Assembly (NCBI GenBank): GCA_018127085.1 | Contig: CM030733.1 | Location: 1-64,000, forward strand | Origin: Pneumocystis sp. 'macacae' | Taxonomy: Eukaryota; Ascomycota; Pneumocystomycetes; Pneumocystales; Pneumocystaceae | Reading direction: 5' to 3' | Length of the DNA: 64,000 nt | In this document: piece after piece, positions 34,743 to 48,597 of the stretch | Position numbering within the stretch: the first letter of the stretch is position 1 | Layout: every line of letters starts with the position of its first letter | The notes under the pieces: generated by a model | The model's input: only the letters and a program-made list of their open reading frames with translations | What the model was told of the DNA's origin: nothing | Database searches by the model: none | Position numbers and translations under genes: made by a program

Positions 34743-35143
34743 ATCGTCTTTATATTAAACTTTTGCACTTTTATCCCTCTTTAATGTCCGTTTAAGTTTT
34801 ATTTCTAATTTCTTTTTTTTATAAGTTTTTTTTATGAAATATTATAATAAAATTATTTGGTTTGGTGTACGATTGAAGATAAAAATTAAAGTTTCTCGAT
34901 AAAAAACAATCTATAGATAGATAAAATAGTAAAAACATACATCATGTTATTTAAAAGTAATTTAATTAAATTTTAGAATAAAATATTAAAAGCAAATATC
35001 TGAATTTTTATGTTTACATATTATATTTCTATAAATAATAAAAGGAAATACAATCATAAATTAAGAAACAGAAATTCTCTTTTAGAAAGTAGAAAATAAC
35101 CACTCAAGATAGACTCAACTATTTCTAAACATCCACTGAGCTC
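34743..35143. other. Upstream region of importin alpha
   Basis: AT-rich, no gene seen. It should contain the importin alpha promoter. Confidence 0.4.
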
Positions 35144-35214
35144 TGCGTCTGCCGGGAATCGAACCCGGGGCCCATCGATGGCAACGATGGATTTTACCAC
35201 TAAACCACAAACGC
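35144..35214 (-). tRNA. tRNA-Gly(GCC)
   Basis: On the minus strand the acceptor arm GCGTTTG pairs with CAGACGC. D-arm region TGGTTTAGTGGTAAAAT. Anticodon stem CATCG/CGATG with loop TTGCCAT gives anticodon GCC. T-arm CCGGGTTCGATTCCCGG. No intron. The discriminator base is A at 35144. B-box GGTTCGATTCC is intact. It stands alone in an AT-rich spacer between importin alpha and pot1. Confidence 0.95.
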
Positions 35215-35747
35215 TTACTATAAGAATGTTTTTATAAAAATCTAAATTATATTGATTTTTAAATTAGTAATATTTAAATTATAGAGTAAATATAATTGTT
35301 TAAAAAAAGTTAATTATTTAAATCCATTATAGTTTTAGATAAGTTTAGTACATGTTATATTTTATTTTTTAATTCATATATAAATATAAAATATATGATA
35401 TAAATATTTAAATATTATATTTTAAGATCCAATATTTTAGTATATTTTCCATTGTAATAATATTATAAAACTAAAATAATGAATCTATCAAAATGCGATA
35501 TGTTAGTTTTTTATTATAATGCTTATATTTTCTATAAAACATTCAAGTTAATAAAATAGTATTTTTATAAAAAAATATTACTAGATTTTAATTATGATTG
35601 ATTTAAAGATCAAACAATTCCTTATTAATAAAATTCATTTTTTTGAACTTAGGACTAAAAATGTAATTTTTTATGAATTCTATATAATTTAAAATTTAAA
35701 AAAATTATAATTCTAAAAATAAAATTTTCAAACTATTTTTAGTACAA
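35215..35747. other. AT-rich spacer between tRNA-Gly and pot1
   Basis: No gene or RNA seen. It should carry the pot1 promoter. Confidence 0.45.
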
Positions 35748-37570
35748 ATGTTTAAATATCAATCTCCACCATCTAGTGAGACCCATTGTTTCTGTACTCA
35801 GGTTTATTATATTTTTTTTTTGAATTTATTAGATATTTTGAATAGTATAATGAATATCAACATATCAATAATCTTAAAGCTGGTTCAATAGTTAATGTGG
35901 TTGGAATAGTCGCATCATTTAAAGGTGCTAGGAAATCTAGAGGCACTGGTATAGTCTATTTTTTTAATTATTTTAAAATTTTATTTTCTTTAAGATTTTA
36001 CAAACAGTTGTATTATATTTGATAGATCTTGTACTGCTCCAGGATCAGGACTATTAATCAACTTTTTCAAACCTTTAGAGAAATATCTTCCATTATTTGA
36101 TAATAATACAGCTGCTATTTTGTTACGAAACCTTAGGATAAACCCATATAATACTAATATACAAGGTATTAGTAGGATTAATACAGAATGGGTACTGTTT
36201 AGTAAAGAAGGAAGTGTACAAAGCAAATCTAGTAATGATGTTTCTTTGCTATATGAAGAAGAATTATTTATAAGAGATTTATGTTTTTGGTGGAAAAAAA
36301 AAGATGGGTCAGCTCCTGATATTATTTCTAGGAAAAAGCCTACTCTTATTTGTGATATAGTTCCAAACTCATTTTATGAAATCATTGGCGAAGTATTATA
36401 TTCTATAAACTCTTTTTTTATTAAAATAATTATAGATCATAAAAACTTTTCCTATTAATTCAAATGGATATACAATTTATTTAACTGATTATACATCTAA
36501 TTCTTTATTGCATGATTACAGATGGGGAAAGGTTTCAAAATGGAATGGGCCATATGGAAAAATGACAATTCAATGTTCTTTATGGGATAGTACAGCAACG
36601 TTTGCGAGAAATAAACTTCATGAAGGCGAAATTATTCAAGTATCTAATTTACTAAGTCGATTAAACCGTGATGGCATACTAGAAGGTGTTGTTCATGGTG
36701 ATAAATATTATCCGGACAAAGTTTTTGTAACAAAAACTTCAGATGATGTTTATACTAAAGAACTTATAATTCGCAAATCTTTATATAAAAAATATTTTTT
36801 GGTAGATAAAAAAATTCTGGAGAAAAATTCAAAGAATCATGAATATGAAAAAAAAAATGCAATACTTGCATCTCCTGTTAATATAAATTTAAATAGTATA
36901 TTTCTAAAGCATTTATAATAATACTAATGAAATATAGCTACTTGTGCTTATCAGCATATACCAATTACACCAATAGGTGACATATTATCTTTTTTAAGTC
37001 CCAAACCGTTGTTTATTCCACAAAAGTTTCGTATAAGAGCACGGATTATTGATTTTCTTCCAATAAATTTAGAAGACTTTGCCCGTCCTTTTTGTAAATC
37101 ATGTCAAGAAACGTATATAAAATTTTAAGTAATTATTTTTAACTTGATTTAGATATATTACGAAATGTAGCTGTTATACTAGCTGTTCTCCTGATGAAGC
37201 ATTCATATGGCAGTTTGCTTTTTTACTTGAAGGTCAAGATTGTGCATGCATACCTGTTATATTTTTTGGAGACGATGCACAAATATTTTTGAATGATGAT
37301 TCTATTATGCCTACTAAGTAAATCAAAAATATACAATATTAATTTATTATTAATAACAAAAGTCTAAGAAAAGATAAAAAAACTTTTAATTTATTAAAAC
37401 AAAAACTTTCTATAATATATGGAAATTTAGAAGAAACACTTTCTTCAGGACAATATAATCGTATACAAACACCTTGGTTTGAACTCTGCATTATGGAATA
37501 TATTGTACAAAAAACTAAAACTGATAAGGGACAAAGACGATGGAGAGCATTTGGAATAAAATTGCTATAG
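35748..37570 (+). CDS. pot1: Protection of telomeres protein 1 (Pot1)
   Basis: Binds the single-stranded G-rich telomeric overhang and caps chromosome ends. ATG at 35748; intron 1 (GTTTATT...GAATAG, 44 nt) leads into the first OB fold: SIVNVVGIVASFKGARKSRGTD, then CIIFDRSCTAPG, INFFKPLEKYLPLF and RNLRINPYN. After an intron (GTATTATATTC...TTATAG) the second OB fold follows: IIKTFPINSNGYTIYLTDYTSN, KWNGPYGKMTIQCSLWDSTATFARNKL, GEIIQVSNLLSRLNRDGILEGVVHGD. Downstream exons (about 36.93-37.57 kb) encode a C-terminal domain with a Cys cluster (FCKSCQET...KCSCYTSC) and end WRAFGIKLL at 37570. About six introns. Complete in the window and apparently intact; exact borders of some 3' exons were not fixed. 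Confidence 0.9.
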
Positions 37571-37707
37571 TATTAGTATATAAAATAAGTAGAGATCGTA
37601 ATTTTCATTAGTGTTTTTAATGATTTATATAAAATATAATTATACAATTTGAAAAAAAATACAATTTATATTCATATTTGCAAAATGATTCTAAATTCAA
37701 TATAAGA

Positions 37708-38507
37708 CTATGCTTTTTTTGATATTCCTGCCCTGTTTTTTAAATGGTGCTCTGGAATCCAATTTTCGTCATAATGTAAATTAAATGTTTTTTCTGATTC
37801 TTTTTTTTCATTAATTTTTTTACGATTCTTCTTCTTTTTCTGAAAACTAGTAGATATCCATTTTCGAAAAACTATATAGGGACCCAGTATGATGCTGATA
37901 AGGAGAAGATAAAGAAATATTGTTTGAAAATTGAAAAAAGAATGCTCTGGTTCTTTCACTATAATTGTTGAATTATAAGCAACATAAGTAAAAAAGTCAG
38001 CCTAATAAGATAAGCAATAGATTTATCATAATTCAAAGAATATACAGTATTCCTAATTTTCGCAAGTATAGTAAGACCATAGTCACGTTCTGCTAATTCA
38101 GTTGAAAAATAGAATGAAACTTTTGTAATATTAAGTCCAGCTATAGTAACACGTTTCCTTATATCTCCTAACTAAAACAACAATAAATAAAATATTGAAT
38201 TTAGGAGCCCTTATACATTAATTATTGGCAGTGAGAAATTAACATCAAAAACGTGAATAGAAAAAGAGTCAAGAATAAGTGATTCGTTTTTCAAATTTTT
38301 AATCCTAACAGTCACATTTGTCCGTTTTCCATTGAAAATAGTTTTAGATAATTCAAACCCAACAGGATCATCAGTTATATTTGTATTAATAGAAATTTGT
38401 GGTAAATTTCGAGAAGTTATATTTTTTATATATTCATTGTTTTTTAGACCAAATGCAATTGCTCTTAAAATAGAACAGATTACAATTAAAGATTTGAAAA
38501 AGATCAT
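37708..38507 (-). CDS. IRC22: TRAP-alpha/Irc22-like ER membrane protein
   Basis: At least three exons on the minus strand. Exon 1 (38507 to about 38216) starts MIFFKSLIVICSILRAIAFG, a signal peptide, followed by an immunoglobulin-like lumenal segment (PVGFELSKTIFNGKRTNVTVRIKN) with several N-glycosylation sequons. After an intron (GTATAAGG...TTTTAG) comes GDIRKRVTIAGLNITKVSFYFSTELAERDYGL. The last exon has a transmembrane helix (IFLYLLLISIILGPYIVF) and a Lys-rich cytosolic tail ending HLKNRAGISKKA, stop at 37708-37710. This plan matches the translocon-associated protein alpha / fungal Irc22 family; the assignment rests on architecture and short motifs. Confidence 0.7.
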
Positions 38508-39994
38508 GAATCAATTAATAAAATTAATTTTGTTTTTAAATTTAAAAAATACCAATATATATTTTCATTAGGTTTAAAAAATCTTGTCGAAAACGAGAAG
38601 CTATAAAGTATATATTATTTTTAAAATATTAAATAACTTAATAATTTTTAATTGATTTTTACTAACATGTTGTTTATAGTTTTGATTAAAATATGTAAAT
38701 AATTATTTATTTAAATATTTATTATAAAAAATATACTTGAAATTAATTCAAAAACTAATTCAAATTCATCATTCCAGTATATCAATTTTTTAGAAATTAA
38801 AACTGATTTTCATATAACAAATTTATATTTTCTTAATTATAATTTAATTACAAATAAAAAATAATTTTAAAATATTTTTGAACTAATTCCTTAAAAGTTC
38901 ATAAAAGTATCTTTAAATATTAAAAAAACTTTATTTCTGAAATTGTTTAAATTAATTTTAGAATCCCCTTTTCAAAATATTAAATTATGATTCTTATGAT
39001 TACTATAATTATTATTATAATGTATATATTTATTAACTATATACTTAAAATTAAATAGATATAAATATTATTTAAATAAATACTAAGATATATCAAAATA
39101 TATTATTTATAAATTGATCATAATAATAGCAAAATTATAACTAATAATATTAATATTTAAAATCATAATAAAATTAAATAATAAAGTCTAAATCATATTA
39201 AACTTCCTATATTTTATTTAATTAGACGCGTTTTTAAAAAAAATATAACTAAAGATTTAAAGAATCAAAATATTTTCCATAATTTTAAAAATATCATAAT
39301 TTTTAATATTTTATTTTTATTTATTCTAAACTTCAAAATTAAATAAATTAATTTTATGCTAATTCCTATTATTTTTAATGTGTTTTAACAAAGTAAAAGT
39401 CAAAATTTATGATTATTTTTCTAAAAACAATAATTAACAAAAATTTAATAAGTTTAATTTTGTTCTAATATTTTTAATTATAAAACCATGAACATTTACA
39501 GGTAAAAAATTGCTTTTAAGTAAATTTCAGACTCAAAATAGCATGTTTTTATAAGATATTGTTAAAATCTTATAAATATACATTTTTTAAAAAAGAAATC
39601 AATTTTCATCGAAACTCAGAAAAAAAAAACATTTTTAAAAAAAAAACTTTTATAAAAAATAGCTTCAAAAGATGATAACAACAAATTATTTTGAATAGGA
39701 CATAATAGATTTTTATTTATAAAATATATGTTTCTTTTCAAAATTAATTTCAGCATAGTATTTTCAATTTCAATACATACCAAAAATTACATGGTTTAAT
39801 TTTATGTAAATCATTTAACAAAAGGAAAAATTCGTATATACCATTTTCAGGGCTTTGCGAATCATATTTATGTAAGTATAAGAATTTGAATTGATGTAGA
39901 ATAAGTTCTAAATTATAAAATATATTTAGAAAATTTACAATAGCATTATATCACATCATTCTTTCATTTAAAAATATTGAAAACTTTGGAACAT
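38508..39994. other. AT-rich intergenic region upstream of the Ras GEF
   Basis: About 1.5 kb without a supported gene, shared by two divergent genes. Long homopolymeric A and T runs occur at 39.6-39.66 kb. Confidence 0.5.
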
Positions 39995-42900
39995 ATGTTT
40001 GATTCTGATGTCTTAGATGCGGATTTTTGCGTAAACGATGGAGTATCTCCTAATTCACAGCAGATAATTATAGAAACAGTTTCTGATTTTATCCCTAAAC
40101 TGTCTAACTCTCCTATGACAACTACTCCAATTTCAGAAATAAATAAGGCTAAGGATTTTTGTTATATAGAGAACAGATCCAAATGGCGAGTTCAAAATTC
40201 AAAACATAAAAAACAACTATCCTTTGTTCGCGCTTTATACGATTTCAATTCACCTGAATTATCATCTTTAAAATTTTCTGCAGGTGATATAATAGTAGTG
40301 CTTAATAAGCTGGAGAATGGCTGGTGGGATGGAGTATTAGGGGATAAAAGAGGTTGGTTTCCAAGTAATTATGTTGAACACTTAGAAGAAAATGAAATAA
40401 ATGAATTTAATCAAGATATATCTTCAGACAATAAATATAGTAATGATGATAATGAAGATGATGATACTTATAGTATACAAATTGGTTTAGAACAAAGTTC
40501 TATTCAAAAAGATTCTGTTGAATGTTTTTATCAGAAATCAAAAAATATCAATAATACTTTAGATAATCCTATTTGGATACCCGATATTTCTTTAGATAAG
40601 CAAACATATTATCTTAATACTGAAATAGGAGTACCAGAAACAGAATTTTCCACTTTCTCAGCATATAATGATGATTCTAATAGTTATTTAAAAGAAAGAT
40701 TAAAAGAAAAAATATCGCCATTCCCTATTAAGAGTAAAGAATATAAAGATTTGGAAATTGCTTCACATCTATCTGAATCCCCGAAAAATTCACACTTTAA
40801 AGATAATCTGGTTAGAAATTTTAATGATCAAGAAAAGACTTTTGTGGAATACAAAAATTCAGAAAAAACACAGAATAGTAAACAGAAGAGTTCGAAAGAA
40901 CAACATCAATCTTTTATTTTTTCACCACGATCACCATCTATAGGAACTATATCTCCTTTTAAAACCTTTATTATTTCAAGTTATGAAAATCAATTAGATA
41001 TTCCGTCATCATCAGAGAATTCTATAAATAATGAAAATGGCTCTAAAATATCTGATTCAGATGATGGTTCAAGTGTTTTAATGCCAATTTACTATCGTCC
41101 ACAAACACCAACTAATTTTAAAGACCTTGAAACTACATATTTGAGTTGTAAAGTATTAAAACTTTTACCTGAAGAATTGATACCTTCCTATAGAAAAATA
41201 TTTCAAAATATGCGTCAATCAATTAATGATTTACATAAATTTATTTTACTAAACATGAAAGTTTTATTTCAGAAATTATGCGATTCAATTAAAATTACAG
41301 TAATTTATCTTGTACATGCATCGGATATGCTAAGGATTATTTCAATGATTAGTAATCCTCTTCCAACTATAATATCTATATCAGAAAACGACTTTAAAAC
41401 TATTAAATGGTATTATCGAAAAATTTTAGCAACATTAAGTAGACTTATTCTTTCAACAAAACTCGCATCAAGCGAATGGCTACCAGAGAATATAACATCT
41501 AATGTCCTTAATGATGCAGAAAATGTAATTACTATAGTTGAAGAATATATCGAATTTATAGTATCAAGAGATTCTATATATAAAACGCCCTGTAAAATTA
41601 GACCAGGATTTGTTAAAGATCGTCAAATTGGTGGTGGGTGGAGAGGAAATGGTTTAATTATTTATACTAAGCCTATCATTCACAATAATATGTTATTGGA
41701 ATCAAAATGCCAATTTTCTGATAATTTACTTCTGAAACCATTATCACAAGAGCTTCTCTCAAAATTAGATACATTTTTAAATGAAATCAAATACTTACTC
41801 AACAAATTTCAAAGAAAGTTATTGAAACCTAATTTTACAGAAAGTGAAAAAAAATCATCAATCATAGTTTCAGAATTTTTCATTATTCACGAAACACAAG
41901 CAATTTTGAAATCACTTAGTATGTTTATGGAAATGATTGAATTAGTAGATGTTGCACCATTAGGAGAAGTTTATGGAGATACATATTCTCCAACACTATT
42001 TGATTTTTTAAACGCTAAACAAGCTTTATATGACTCAATAAATACTCTCGTGCTTATAGTTCAAAGTTTTCCAAAATTTATAAATATGTACAATAATGAT
42101 CCTATTATGTCTATAGTCAGTTCATCAAGGAATCTTAACTGTTCTTTGCAAAGTTTAATGATGACAATAGAATTTCTTGTAGGTGAAAAAGAAATACGAG
42201 CTAAAAGACGTTCAGAAGATTTAATGCATTCAGCACATCTTAATTCATCTAAAAAATCATCAATATCAAGTAGTGTATCTATAGAATCTAATGATTATAA
42301 AACTATTTTGAAAACATCGCCTGCTACGCCTAGAACCAAAACAAAATTAAAGAAAATTTTCGGAGATGAATCACCTTTCGGGAGGAGTCCTCATCGAAAA
42401 GCATCTTCAGTATTTCAAATACAAAATGAGTTAACACCATGGTTTTTAGAACATGATCACGAAGGAAGAATTGTTTACGATGATCAAGGATATTTAAAAG
42501 CAGGAACATTAATGGGACTAATCGAGCATTTAACAAGACATGACTTATTTGATTCATTATTTAATAATACATTTCTACTAACCTATAGGACTTTAATATC
42601 AGCTGAAGATTTTTTTGATCTTTTAGTAAAAAGATTTATGATAGTTCCACCTGGAAATTTAAAATCACATGAATTGGAAATATGGGTAGAAAAGAAGCAA
42701 AAACCTATTCGGCTTAGAGTATTTAATATTTTAAAAATTTGGCTAGAAAATCATTTTATGGAACCTATAGATGAAAATTCAAAAAGACTACTTAATCGAA
42801 TTAAAGAGTTCACTATTAATGTATTATCGGAATCAATTCCTGTAGAAAATCTTATACGGATTATAGACAAAAGAATAAAAAATGAGGATGAAAATCATTT

Positions 42901-43917
42901 TCGTAAATTAATATTAAACATTGGTCTTAATACTCCTCCTCCAGTGCTACCAAAAAATTTAAAAAAATTTAAATTATTAGATTTGGACCCTTTAGAAATT
43001 GCAAGGCAACTTACAATAATAGAAAGCAAGATTTACAATAAAATTAAACCAATAGAATGTTTAAATAAGGCATGGAGTAAAAATTTTGCTAATGATATTG
43101 CAAAAAACATTAAATCAATGATTTTGAAATCAAATCAAGTATATTTTAAAAATGTTTTTTACTTTAATAATTTCATTAGATTACAGGATGGGTTACACAT
43201 AGTATTTTAAGTCAGTCAGAAGTAAAAAAAAGAGTTGATATTATAAAGCATTTTATTAATATTGCCGATGTTGAAGAGTTTCCTTTTCTTTTTTAACATT
43301 TTAATCAATTTTTAGAGATGCCGAAGTTTAAATAATTTTTCTACACTTACATCAATTATCTCCGGAATAAATTCAGCACCAATACATCGTCTTAAAAGAA
43401 CATGGGAATTAATTAATAAAAAAACTATAAATATTTTTGATTCGTTAAATAGAATTATGGATTCTGCAAAGAATTTTTCAGAATATAGAGAATTATTGCA
43501 CGTAATCAATCCACCATGTGTTCCGTTTTTAGGTAAACACAGATTTAAAATATAGATGTTAAGATCAATTAGGTGTTTATTTAACTGATTTAACATTTAT
43601 TGAGGATGGGAATCCAGATATGATTAAAAATTCCAAAAATTTAATAAATTTTTCAAAACGAATAAAAACAGCAGAAGTTATTAGAGAAATTCAACAATAT
43701 CAATCAGTATCGTATTCATTTCAAATTGTTCCAGAAATTCAAGCATTTATTTCACATTGCCTTAAAGGGATGGATACTTTAGGGGACATGTATAATCTTA
43801 GCTTAGGAGTTGAACCACGAGAAAGAGACGATGAGAAGGTCAGTATTGCATATTAACGTTAAATTTATTAAACTCAACTAGTTAACACGATTACTTCAGG
43901 AATCAGGGTTATTATAA
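39995..43917 (+). CDS. CDC25: Cdc25-family Ras guanine nucleotide exchange factor with SH3 domain
   Basis: Activates Ras by exchanging GDP for GTP at the plasma membrane, upstream of cAMP or mating signalling. The start chosen is ATG at 39995. SH3 domain at about residues 77-131 (FVRALYDFNSPE..LKFSAGDII..GWWDGVLGDKRGWFPSNYVEHLE). A long low-complexity linker follows. The RasGEF-N module starts near 42.47 kb (GYLKAGTLMGLIEHLTRHD...FLLTYRT), and the catalytic Cdc25 homology domain from LDPLEIARQLTIIESKIYNKI at about 42.99 kb. Introns at 43139-43179, 43270-43315, 43533-43572 and 43839-43881 split the catalytic domain: NQ/ITGWVTHSIL, NNFSTLTSIISGINSAPIHRLKRTW, FLG/VYLTDLTFIEDGNPD. The last exon encodes LTRLLQESGLL, stop at 43915-43917. 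Domain order is the same as S. cerevisiae Cdc25. Confidence 0.95.
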
Positions 43918-44218
43918 ATCATATTTTAGTTCAGGTTTTTGAGATTCATAATGTTTTTAAGAATATTTTATTTTTTTCTAAAATTCAAAACTCTGATTTT
44001 TTATTTTTAATTTATTTTTAATATCCCGAAAACGATATACCACCTATTAATAAGTAAAATGCACTGCAATAGTCTTAAATTGTTTAATTATTCTAAATAA
44101 CGAGTTTTGAGTTATGCTATGTTTATTATCATATTGAATAACTTCATAACAATAAAATCTTATATCAATCTATGAAATTCTTTTAAATAATATAGTGCTT
44201 TAAGAATACTTTGTATTC
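43918..44218. other. Convergent 3' spacer
   Basis: AT-rich spacer between the Ras GEF (+) and DNA polymerase delta (-) stop codons. No gene seen. Confidence 0.45.
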
Positions 44219-47200
44219 TTACCAACATTCATTAAATCTCTCTAAAATTTCTACATTTTCTTTCATATCTTTTTGAACTTTTAATTTTAGATAATATTTA
44301 ATAATATAACAATATATATACCTTTTTTGCGCATATAGAATATAGGGCAATCTTTTGACGTGCAAAGTACATCTTGATGTAAACTACTTTGGCATCGTTG
44401 ACATTGTGTCCAAAGTTTAGCAAAATGAATTTCTAAATCACTAACTATATTAAGCTAAAAATATTATAGATGCATTTAAAACAATTAGTATACAAACCTG
44501 TTTCTGGTATAATTCGGCCGTCCTTCCTATACAATGGTTGCATACTGCACCATTATAACCTTTTTAATAATTAGCATATGTAATCACATTTTCATAAAAT
44601 AACCGTTCTTTAATGGAATTTTGCATCCTATACATGTTGCTGTTTTAACTGTAAATTTCATTAACCCACCAATTGTAGGCGATGTCATCGAAATTGTTCT
44701 AGTATGATCTCCAGAAACTAAATATGATTAAAAAATGTTTTTTTGAAAAAAACAAAAATTAAACGTACGAAGAGAACTTGCTTTTTCACCCAAAATAGGT
44801 TCAAAAATTCTTAAAAGTGGCTTTGATAACTGATTATCAAGATAATACTTAGTATCAATAGGAATATTGTTTTCCAAAACATAAATAGGGTCTTCTGAAC
44901 GTAAAAAAGCTTGATCGCCTGGAAAAATTAAATTTCTTTATAAACTGATAAAATAAAAATACCTTTAGCTCCTTTAACAATTATATAGGCTACACGATCT
45001 CCAAGTGTTGGTGCTAGACCAGAATCACGTTTTTTTATTCTTTCAGCCAATTCCACATGAGCTTGTTTACTTATATAATCTGAATAATGTAGATTAATCA
45101 AGAAAAAGATATTCAGATACCTGATTTTGTTAAAGTCTTTGTTATAACTAAATTCGACATATCAATTTTATTTTGAAGTAAGTCGGAAATAACTCTTTTT
45201 ACATAGCTTCTTTATTAATATATAAAATGTATAAGTATATAGTATACTAACTCCTGAGCTCCATTAACATCCTGATCTATTAATAATTTTCGAAGAGCTG
45301 TTTCTATTACAGTGGAAACTAAACGACAATTATCTCTTCGTATAGTCTAATAATTAAAAATTAAATATAATAAAATAAATATACCTCTATTCCTTTTGAA
45401 TCAATCTTATCAAATGTTTCAGGTTTTGTCCAAAACAATCCAGCATATCTTTTTTTAGAAATAAGTAAATAAGGAAAATAAACTTTCTCAAACTCTAATT
45501 TAATAGGCTTAATAAGCTTATTCGTCACATAGTTTGCAGCTTCATATCCAAGCTTCATAGATTCTGAAATATCTTTTACACCAAAATTTATCATAACAGA
45601 ATCAGTATCACCATATATAACATATGCTTTATGACTATATCCATTTTCTATAGTATATTTTAGTTCAATTTCCTAAGTTTTTACATTAAAAAGGTTAAAA
45701 GTAATTTATTAATACTTCTTTTGCTCTTTCAATCATTTGACGTCCATAAGATGTTACGCTGGATGAAATAGGCAAACAAGGTAACTTTCCATTAGTTGCA
45801 CCAGTAAATCCATAAACAGAATTCGCTGATATCTAGATATATATATATTAAAATTGTTATTTTAAAGAAAATATTACTTTTAAAGCCAATTGTCTTCCAT
45901 CAAGTACAGCCTTTTTAAATGGATCAGTTTCATTTTTCAAATCTATTTTAACTTTCTGCCTAGCTGCCAAAAGATTCTCAAAAATCTGTGGAAGAAGGCC
46001 TTTACGAATATGTGATTTAACAAAACAATCTTGAAACGTCAAAAAATGCTAAAAACAAAGAAATCTTTTACAATTTTCTGGAGTTACATAATAATCTTTA
46101 TCTTTCTGAAGACCCAAAGTTTCAATTTGTTTATAATTAAGGAGTGTAGTATAACATAAATTGTGCGCCTGCATAATTGATGGATATAAAGAACTAAAAT
46201 CCAAGGTAACAATAGGAACATTATAATATCCCTTTTTCGGCTCAATAACAGTAGCGCCTTCGTATTGTTCATCACTTCCTAATAAAATATAAATATTGTT
46301 ATTTTCTTTTTAGTCAATTACCATCTGATTTAACATTAGGAATAATAAAACCTTCTTCACGAGCTTTGCGAGAGAGTTGACTAATAATTTTAATTTGTTG
46401 ACCTCTAGAAAGAAGATAGCTAAATGGGACACCAGTAACTCTAGATATTTCTATATAATTAACTAAAGACATTAATTTATCCATTAAACGCTGCGGAAGA
46501 TATGCATCTTTCAAACAATAAACAGCAAGTCGACGTCTCGATTCCGACGTTCCATTTTGTAAATCTGTAATAATAGAATGATGTACGTCTTCTTTCTGTT
46601 CATTTAAAAATTGCGCAGAAACTGCATTAAGAGTATATGATCTTAATCTATAATCCCTTTGCATAATTTGAAGCATATCTAATTGTAACCTTCCACTTAT
46701 ATCAGTTGATTTACTTTCCCTAGTCCCATATGCTTTAGAAGAAAATGATGCATTACTAACTTCACACTTTTGCTTAGTAATCCTTCCAAAATATGGAAAA
46801 CTATTTATTTTAAGATGCTTTGCTCTGTCAATAAGATATGGTATATCAAAATTTGCAATATTATATCCAATAATAACATCAGGATCAATCTTCTGAACAA
46901 ACCTACTCCATGCTAACAATAAGTCTTTTTGATCTATATAACTTAAAATCTGAGTTCCAGAAATTTGAGCACATGTATCTATAGTAAAAACATTTTTTAT
47001 AAAAGGATCCTTTTCTCCGTACAAAGTAACAATATTGGCTATCTGAATAACAGGGTCTACTTCTGGCTCAGGAAAAACACCCTTTCTTCCTGCACATTCA
47101 ATATCAAAACTTAAAATACGTAAAGGAGCTATTTTTTGCCAACTCCCTTCAGGTTGGAGACTATCCAGATTTTCCCAGTTAATAGATACTTCTAATTGAC

Positions 47201-48233
47201 AATTAGAAGATTTTTCATTTATAATCAAATATTTTGTTTTTGGAAGTCTAACCCAACACATTCCAGTTATCTAATTAAAATTATTATATTTATAAGATAA
47301 AAAGTTAATTTACAGATGCATCAATCATAAACCGCAAAACATAAGGAATATTGCTTTCAAATGTCATATATTGAGGCGGAAACATGTTATTGAAATTAAT
47401 ATCACCTCGTTCAAACAAGTTACGGACTTTAGCAATATATTTTGGATCATTAACTGTAATTTTAATAAATAAAGACTTTTTGTTCCCCTGAAATCCATAT
47501 ATTGATTGCTTCATAACTAATTCAACATTACTCACAACCCTATTCTCAGAATTAATAGCATTCTAATTATATTAACAACAAAACATATATTTGAAACACT
47601 GCAAACCTCTAATGATACCCTGAAAGAATTTATATGCTCTTCACAGAATCCATAAGGAGATGGAACATAAAAATATGGAAAAAAACCGGTTACAATGCAT
47701 AAAACACTATTTTCTTGCTTTGAAAAAATAAATCATATAAAAACCAAATAAAGAAACACTAACCTCAGTAACACCGTAAAGACGAATAATAGGTCCAGAA
47801 ACACTCATAGCATCATCAATTTCAATTTGTTGAAAACCTATAAATATAAATACGGAAAAAGAAAGAAAAAGAAAAAAAACATATATCATCGTTAATTGGA
47901 TCAATTGGAGGTAATAAGGGGCGTTCCCATTTCTGATTTTCATTATGTTTCCCTAAAAACTACTAAAAACTATAAAAAGTAAAGACATATATAAATCTAA
48001 CCTTGCTCATTTTCTAAAAGTCTATGTGTAATACATTCTAAATCTTTTTCAAAAGTTTTTGAAATTTTGGAACATTTTAATCCTTTTTTACAATCTTTAT
48101 CTTCTTTACCATGCAAATTTTTTCCAAAAATACGTCGTTTTTTAAAATCTGTCTCATCATTCATAGAAAGATCATTTTTAATATCTTGCAAAACTTCAAT
48201 ATCTTTACGTTTGATTGTCGGCAATTTTAACAT
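44219..48233 (-). CDS. POL3: DNA polymerase delta catalytic subunit
   Basis: Lagging-strand replicative polymerase with 3'-5' proofreading. ATG at 48233. Exonuclease motifs: Exo [16 protein letters not shown], Exo [20 protein letters not shown], Exo [15 protein letters not shown]. Polymerase motifs: [18 protein letters not shown] (about 46.2 kb), [20 protein letters not shown] (about 45.8 kb), [13 protein letters not shown] (about 45.6 kb). C-terminal Cys-rich modules: CysA ([12 protein letters not shown] with the following CIGCK) and the [4Fe-4S] CysB (CQRC-x9-C-x4-C ending CPIFYMRKK). A short last exon gives [19 protein letters not shown], stop at 44219-44221. More than ten short introns. 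All catalytic residues that I can read are intact. Confidence 0.96.
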
Positions 48234-48597
48234 TGAAAAGCGTGTGATAAAATAAATATTTTCAAATATTCATTTAGAATTTCGAAATTTTTAAAAAAAA
48301 CATTATTTAATTACATTTTTTTAATTTATAAAATCTTCAAAAATGTTAAATTTACAACTTAATTTAATCGAAGATACTTAAAATATAACTAAAAACCAAA
48401 CAAATATTTGCTAACAAAAATTTTATACGATATATTAAAAGTTATAATAAGAATATAAAAGTAATTAAACTATAAAGCCTGTATTGTATAAATGATATAG
48501 ATTTTTAAAATTATGAAACATAAAATATCATTTTTAATAAAATAATTATTTTGACAATAATTATAAAATAATGAACACAAATAATATAACCTTTATT
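48234..48597. other. Spacer upstream of POL3
   Basis: AT-rich, no gene seen. It should contain the POL3 promoter and the 3' end of the palmitoyltransferase transcript. Confidence 0.4.
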